DNA of 64,000 bases from Hippasteria phrygiana (Eukaryota; Echinodermata; Asteroidea; Valvatida; Goniasteridae). The stretch spans positions 310,001 to 374,000 of the forward strand of contig JAZGUH010000103.1 in NCBI GenBank assembly GCA_037893225.1, written 5' to 3'. Made by a program: the position numbers and the translations under genes. The notes under the pieces were generated by a model that made no database searches, had not been told where the DNA came from, and saw nothing but the letters and a program-made list of their open reading frames with translations. Positions 57,366 through 64,000 of this stretch are shown in pieces (the first letter of the stretch is position 1; each line of letters begins with the position of its first letter).

Positions 57366-60300
57366 AGAGACAGGGATAGATAGAGTGTTAGACTTACTCG
57401 TCTACAAAACACCATAGGTCTGTTGTGCTGATCTAAGCCCGCATCCTACAGCATGATTTCATATGCTCTCTATCTCACTAGGCCTTTCAGTTCTGTCCAG
57501 GATAATCTTGTATGGCCTCGAGGTCTTGAACAGCCAGGAGCCGGAGGTTTATCTCTCCTGGAGTTGATGGAAAAATAGAGTAAGCGAGTTAGGGGTGTTC
57601 AAATTAGTTGTTAAGAGTTAAGGGTTTGAGTGCAAGTGTTAGGGTTAACGTTCAAGTTAGAGTGCAGGTTTTAAGGGTGCGGGTTTTAAGGGTGCGGGTT
57701 TTAAGGGTGCGGGTTTTAAGGGTGAGGGTTTTAAGAGTGCGGGTTTTAAGAGTGCGGGTTTTAGGGGTGCGGGTTTTAGGGGTGCGGGTTTTAGGGGTGC
57801 GGGTTTTAGGGGTGCGGGTTTTAGGGGTGCGGGTTTTAAGTTAGGGCCTTGTTACACAATGCAATTTTAACAAGCAATTTGTGGGCAAGTAACAGCGCTG
57901 CAGCCGAAAAGAAATTCTTCAAGTGCAATAAAGACATTTTTCTTCTTAAGACAATTTTGTGAAAATAAAAAATTCCATGTTTTTCTATGTGGAATTTGGT
58001 TGGACCCGATTGCCTGAAAATTGTCCTGTGTGACATGGCCCTTAGAGTGAGAGTGCTTGTGTTCGGGTTAGAATGTGAGAGTAAGAGATAGAGAGACAGA
58101 GGTTTTAAGGGTGCGGGTTTTAGGGGTGCGGGTTTTAGGGGTGCGGGTTTTAGGGGTGCGGGTTTTAGGGGTGCGGGTTTTAGGGGTGCGGGTTTTAGGG
58201 GTGCGGGTTTTAGGGGTGCGGGTTTTAGGGGTGCGGGTTTTAGGGGTGCGGGTTTTAAGGGTGCGGGTTTTAGGGGTGCGGGTTTTAGGGGTGCGGGTTT
58301 TAAGGGTGCGGGTTTTAGGGGTGCGGGTTTTAAGGGTGCGGGTTTTAAGTTAGGGCCTTGTTACACAATGCAATTTTAACAAGCAATTTGTGGGCAAGTA
58401 ACAGCGCTGCAGCCGAAAAGAAATTCTTCAAGTGCAATAAAGACATTTTTCTTCTTAAGACAATTTGGTGAAAATACAAAATTCCATGTTTTTCTATGTG
58501 GAATTTTGTTGGACCCGATTGCCTGAAAATTGTCCTGTGTGACATGGCCCTTAGAGTGAGAGTGCTTTTGTTCGGGTTAGAATGTGAGAGTAAGAGATAG
58601 AGAGACAGAGGTTTTAAGGGTGCGGGTTTTAGGGGTGCGGGTTTTAGGGGTGCGGGTTTTAGGGGTGCGGGTTTTAGGGGTGCGGGTTTTAGGGGTGCGG
58701 GTTTTAGGGGTGCGGGTTTTAGGGGTGCGGGTTTTAGGGGTGCGGGTTTTAGGGGTGCGGGTTTTAGGGGTGCGGGTTTTAGGGGTGCGGGTTTTAAGGG
58801 TGCGGGTTTTAAGGGTGCGGGTTTTAAGTTAGGGCCTTGTTACACAATGCAATTTTAACAAGCAATTTGTGGGCAAGTAACAGCGCTGCAGCCGAAAAGA
58901 AATTCTTCAAGTGCAATAAAGACATTTTTCTTCTTAAGACAATTTGGTGAAAATACAAAATTCCATGTTTTTCTATGTGGAATTTGGTTGGACCCGATTG
59001 CCTGAAAATTGTCCTGTGTGACATGGCCCTTAGAGTGAGAGTGCTTGTGTTCGGGTTAGAATGTGAGAGTAAGAGATAGAGAGACAGGGATAGATAGAGT
59101 GTTAGACTTACTCGTCTACAAAACACCATAGGTCTGTTGTGCTGATCTAAGCCCACATCCTACAGCATGATTTCATATGCTCTCTATCTCACTAGGCCTT
59201 TCAGTTCTGTCCAGGATAATCTTGTATGGCCTCGAGGTCTTGAACAGCCAGGAGCCGGAGGTTTATCTCTCCTGGAGTTGATGGAAAAATAGAGTAAGCG
59301 AATTAGGGGTGTTCAAATTAGTTGTTAAGAGTTAAGGGTTTGAGTGCAAGTGTTAGGGTTAACGTTCAAGTTAGAGTGCAGGTTTTAAGGGTGCGGGTTT
59401 TAAGGGTGCGGGTTTTAAGGGTGCGGGTTTTAAGGGTGAGGGTTTTAAAAGTGCGGGTTTTAAGAGTGCGGGTTTTAAGAGTGCGGGTTTTAAGAGTGCT
59501 AGAGTTAGGGCCTTGTTACACACTGCAATTTTAACAAGCAATTTGTGGGCAAGTAACAGCGCTGCAGCCGAAAAGAAATTCTTCAAGTGCAATAAAGACA
59601 TTTTTCTTCTTAAGACAATTTGGTGAAAATACAAAATTCCATGTTTTTCTATGTGGAATTTGGTTGGACCCGATTGCCTGAAAATTGTCCTGTGTGACAT
59701 GGCCCTTAGAGTGAGAGTGCTTGTGTTCGGGTTAGAATGTGAGAGTAAGAGATAGAGAGACAGGGATAGATAGAGTGTTAGACTTACTCGTCTACAAAAC
59801 ACCATAGGTCTGTTGTGCTGATCTAAGCCCACATCCTACAGCATGATTTCATATGCTCTCTATCTCACTAGGCCTTTCAGTTCTGTCCAGGATAATCTTG
59901 TATGGCCTCGAGGTCTTGAACAGCCAGGAGCCGGAGGTTTATCTCTCCTGGAGTTGATGGAAAAATAGAGTAAGCGAATTAGGGGTGTTCAAATTAGTTG
60001 TTAAGAGTTAAGGGTTTGAGTGCAAGTGTTAGGGTTAACGTTCAAGTTAGAGTGCAGGTTTTAAGGGTGCGGGTTTTAAGGGTGCGGGTTTTAAGGGTGC
60101 GGGTTTTAAGGGTGAGGGTTTTAAAAGTGCGGGTTTTAAGAGTGCGGGTTTTAAGAGTGCGGGTTTTAAGAGTGCTAGAGTTAGGGCCTTGTTACACACT
60201 GCAATTTTAACAAGCAATTTGTGGGCAAGTAACAGCGCTGCAGCCGAAAAGAAATTCTTCAAGTGCAATAAAGACATTTTTCTTCTTAAGACAATTTGGT

Positions 60301-63300
60301 GAAAATACAAAATTCCATGTTTTTCTATGTGGAATTTGGTTGGACCCGATTGCCTGAAAATTGTCCTGTGTGACATGGCCCTTAGAGTGAGAGTGCTTGT
60401 GTTCGGGTTAGAATGTGAGAGTAAGAGATAGAGAGACAGAGGTTTTAAGGGTGCGGGTTTTAAGAGTGCGGGTTTTAGGGGTGCGGGTTTTAGGGGTGCG
60501 GGTTTTAGGGGTGCGGGTTTTAGGGGTGCGGGTTTTAGGGGTGCGGGTTTTAGGGGTGCGGGTTTTAGGGGTGCGGGTTTTAGGGGTGCGGGTTTTAGGG
60601 GTGCGGGTTTTAGGGGTGCGGGTTTTAGGGGTGCGGGTTTTAAGGGTGAGGGTTTTAAGAGTGCGGGTTTTAAGAGTGTGGGTTTTAAGAGTGCGGGTTT
60701 TAAGAGTGCGGGTTTTAAGAGTGCTAGAGTTAGGGCCTTGTTACACACTGCAATTTTAACAAGCAATTTGTGGGCAAGTAACAGCGCTGCAGCCGAAAAG
60801 AAATTCTTCAAGTGCAATAAAGACATTTTTCTTCTTAAGACAATTTTGTGAAAATAAATAATTCCATGTTTTTCTATGTGGAATTTGGTTGGACCCGATT
60901 GCCTGAAAATTGTCCTGTGTGACATGGCCCTTAGAGTGAGAGTGCTTGTGTTCGGGTTAGAATGTGAGAGTAAGAGATAGAGAGACAGAGGTTTTAAGGG
61001 TGCGGGTTTTAGGGGTGCGGGTTTTAGGGGTGCGGGTTTTAGGGGTGCGGGTTTTAGGGGTGCGGGTTTTAGGGGTGCGGGTTTTAGGGGTGCGGGTTTT
61101 AAGGGTGCGGGTTTTAAGGGTGCGGGTTTTAGGGGTGCGGGTTTTAGGGGTGCGGGTTTTAAGGGTGCGGGTTTTAAGGGTGCGGGTTTTAAGGGTGCGG
61201 GTTTTACGGGTGCGGGTTTTAAGGGTGCGGGTTTTAAGGGTGCGGGTTTTAAGGGTGCGGGTTTTAAGTTAGGGCCTTGTTACACAATGCAATTTTAACA
61301 AGCAATTTGTGGGCAAGTAACAGCGCTGCAGCCGAAAAGAAATTCTTCAAGCGCAATAAAGATATTTTTCTTCTTAAGACAATTTTGTGAAAATAAAAAA
61401 TTCCATGTTTTTCTATGTGGAATTTGGTTGGACCCGATTGCCTGAAAATTGTCCTGTGTGACATGCCCCTTAGAGTGAGAGTGCTTGTGTTCGGGTTAGA
61501 ATGTGAGAGTAAGAGATAGAGAGACAGAGGTTTTAAGGGTGCGGGTTTTAAGGGTGCGGGTTATAGGGGTGCGGGTTTTAGGGGTGCGGGTTTTAGGGGT
61601 GCGGGTTTTAGGGGTGCGGGTTTTAGGGGTGCGGGTTTTAGGGGTGCGGGTTTTAGGGGTGCGGGTTTTAGGGGTGCGGGTTTTAGGGGTGCGGGTTTGA
61701 GGGGTGCGGGTTTGAGGGGTGCGGGTTTTAAGGGTGCGGGTTTTAAGGGTGCGGGTTTTAAGGGTGCGGGTTTTAAGGGTGCGGGTTTTAAGTTAGGGCC
61801 TTGTTACACAATGCAATTTTAACAAGCAATTTGTGGGCAAGTAACAGCGCTGCAGCCGAAAAGAAATTCTTCAAGTGCAATAAAGACATTTTTCTTCTTA
61901 ACACAATTTGGTGAAAATACAAAATTCCATGTTTTTCTATGTGGAATTTGGTTGGACCCGATTGCCTGAAAATTGTCCTGTGTGACATGGCCCTTAGAGT
62001 GAGAGTGCTTGTGTTCGGGTTAGAATGTGAGAGTAAGAGATAGAGAGACAGAGGTTTTAAGGGTGCGGGTTTTAAGAGTGCGGGTTTTAGGGGTGCGGGT
62101 TTTAGGGGTGCGGGTTTTAGGGGTGCGGGTTTTAGGGGTGCGGGTTTTAGGGGTGCGGGTTTTAGGGGTGCGGGTTTTAGGGGTGCGGGTTTTAAGGGTG
62201 AGGGTTTTAAAAGTGCGGGTTTTAAGAGTGCGGGTTTTAAGAGTGCGGGTTTTAAGAGTGCGGGTTTTAAGAGTGCGGGTTTTAAGAGTGCGGGTTTTAA
62301 GAGTGCTAGAGTTAGGGCCTTGTTACACACTGCAATTTTAACAAGCAATTTGTGGGCAAGTAACAGCGCTGCAGCCGAAAAGAAATTCTTCAAGTGCAAT
62401 AAAGACATTTTTCTTCTTAAGACAATTTTGTGAAAATAAATAATTCCATGTTTTTCTATGTGGAATTTGGTTGGACCCGATTGCCTGAAAATTGTCCTGT
62501 GTGACATGGCCCTTAGAGTGAGAGTGCTTGTGTTCGGGTTAGAATGTGAGAGTAAGAGATAGAGAGACAGAGGTTTTAAGGGTGCGGGTTTTAAGGGTGC
62601 GGGTTTTAGGGGTGCGGGTTTTAGGGGTGCGGGTTTTAGGGGTGCTTGTTTTAGGGGTGCGGGTTTTAGGGGTGCGGGTTTTAAGGGTGCGGGTTTTAAG
62701 GGTGCGGGTTTTAGGGGTGCGGGTTTTAGGGGTGCGGGTTTTAAGGGTGCGGGTTTTAAGGGTGCGGGTTTTAAGGGTGCGGGTTTTAAGGGTGCGGGTT
62801 TTAAGGGTGCGGGTTTTAAGGGTGCGGGTTTTAAGGGTGCGGGTTTTAAGTTAGGGCCTTGTTACACAATGCAATTTTAACAAGCAATTTGTGGGCAAGT
62901 AACAGCGCTGCAGCCGAAAAGAAATTCTTCAAGTGCAATAAAGACATTTTTCTTCTTAAGACAATTTGGTGAAAATACAAAATTCCATGTTTTTCTATGT
63001 GGAATTTGGTTGGACCCGATTGCCTGAAAATTGTCCTGTGTGACATGGCCCTTAGAGTGAGAGTGCTTGTGTTCGGGTTAGAATGTGAGAGTAAGAGATA
63101 GAGAGACAGAGGTTTTAAGGGTGCGGGTTTTAAGAGTGCGGGTTTTAGGGGTGCGGGTTTTAGGGGTGCGGGTTTTAGGGGTGCGGGTTTTAGGGGTGCG
63201 GGTTTTAGGGGTGCGGGTTTTAGGGGTGCGGGTTTTAGGGGTGCGGGTTTTAGGGGTGCGGGTTTTAGGGGTGCGGGTTTTAGGGGTGCGGGTTTTAGGG

Positions 63301-64000
63301 GTGCGGGTTTTAGGGGTGAGGGTTTTAAGAGTGCGGGTTTTAAGAGTGCGGGTTTTAAGAGTGCGGGTTTTAAGAGTGCGGGTTTTAAGAGTGCGGGTTT
63401 TAAGAGTGCTAGAGTTAGGGCCTTGTTACACACTGCAATTTTAACAAGCAATTTGTGGGCAAGTAACAGCGCTGCAGCCGAAAAGAAATTCTTCAAGTGC
63501 AATAAAGACATTTTTCTTCTTAAGACAATTTGGTGAAAATACAAAATTCCATGTTTTTCTATGTGGAATTTGGTTGGACCCGATTGCCTGAAAATTGTCC
63601 TGTGTGACATGGCCCTTAGAGTGAGAGTGCTTGTGTTCGGGTTAGAATGTGAGAGTAAGAGATAGAGAGACAGAGGTTTTAAGGGTGCGGGTTTTAGGGG
63701 TGCGGGTTTTAGGGGTGCGGGTTTTAGGGGTGCGGGTTTTAGGGGTGCGGGTTTTAGGGGTGCGGGTTTTAGGGGTGCGGGTTTTAGGGGTGCGGGTTTT
63801 AGGGGTGCGGGTTTTAAGGGTGCGGGTTTTAGGGGTGCGGGTTTTAGGGGTGCGGGTTTTAAGGGTGCGGGTTTTAAGGGTGCGGGTTTTAAGGGTGCGG
63901 GTTTTAAGGGTGCGGGTTTTAAGGGTGCGGGTTTTAAGGGTGCGGGTTTTAAGGGTGCGGGTTTTAAGGGTGCGGGTTTTAAGGGTGCGGGTTTTAAGTT

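Larger units (their letters stand above)
44841..64000. repeat. Satellite II composite array
   Basis: Units of about 340-870 bp are made of (a) a block of 15-bp repeats, (b) a ~203-bp MITE-like module and (c) a linker GAGTGAGAGTGCTTGTGTTCG. In nine units a further ~260-bp exon-like module follows. About 33 copies of module (b) are present. Length differences come mostly from 15-bp repeat number. Larger duplication is visible: the units from 46,482 recur from 52,947 (offset 6,465), and 59,322-59,997 repeats at 59,998 (676 bp). The array runs off the window end. Open frames across it are consequences of the 15-bp period, not genes. Confidence 0.96.

Noticed and set aside
44841..64000. Satellite II as an interstitial telomere array
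   Set aside because: The unit is GGTTTTAGGGGTGCG, a 15-mer with a GTGCG insert, embedded in longer composite units. No TTAGGG tandem run is present.

Overview
The window looks like repeat-dominated nuclear DNA of a eukaryote, most likely a marine invertebrate. Spliced exons with GT-AG borders, hAT, pogo-like and EnSpm/CACTA-type DNA transposons, and two large satellite arrays all argue against a prokaryote. Frequent TAGGCCTA and TACATGTA words would suit an echinoderm or another invertebrate deuterostome, but I cannot fix the species. There is no clear host gene, rRNA, tRNA or CRISPR array.

Layout. (1) 1-32,407 is satellite I, a ~240-bp tandem monomer organised into several higher-order repeats (dimers ~480 bp, trimers ~716 bp, pentamers ~1,204 bp, octamers ~1,931 bp) and larger internal duplications. 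(2) At 15,931-18,176 satellite I is interrupted by a 2,246-bp hAT transposon with CAGTGTTG termini and a perfect 8-bp target-site duplication (CTCATTAC). It carries GAGGCC arrays at both ends and the broken tail of a hAT transposase. (3) At 32,408-44,464 satellite I is interrupted again by a 12,057-bp unit with imperfect terminal inverted repeats (CCCAGTAAACA / CCCAACAAACA) and a 2-bp duplication (TG). Removing it plus one TG restores the satellite sequence. This unit is the most interesting object here. On its minus strand it contains a decayed tnp2-like (EnSpm/CACTA, CMC superfamily) transposase, a spliced DUF4806-domain gene and a cysteine-rich open frame, with GGCC-rich subterminal repeats at both ends. 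Several smaller inverted-repeat elements are nested in it. (4) 44,465-44,840 is a last ~1.5 monomers of satellite I. (5) 44,841-64,000 is satellite II, composite units made of a G-rich 15-bp minisatellite, a ~203-bp MITE-like module, and in nine units a ~260-bp module with a splice-site-flanked, exon-like core.

How the parts relate. I read the 12-kb unit as one composite transposon inserted into satellite I. By analogy with plant En/Spm, which encodes a transposase plus a second protein that binds subterminal repeats, the DUF4806 product or the cysteine-rich product could be its accessory DNA-binding factor. That is inference. The transposase has two in-frame stops and one frameshift, so this copy cannot move on its own. 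The DUF4806 exons are open with good splice sites, although a 35-bp microexon does not fit the phase of the exon before it.
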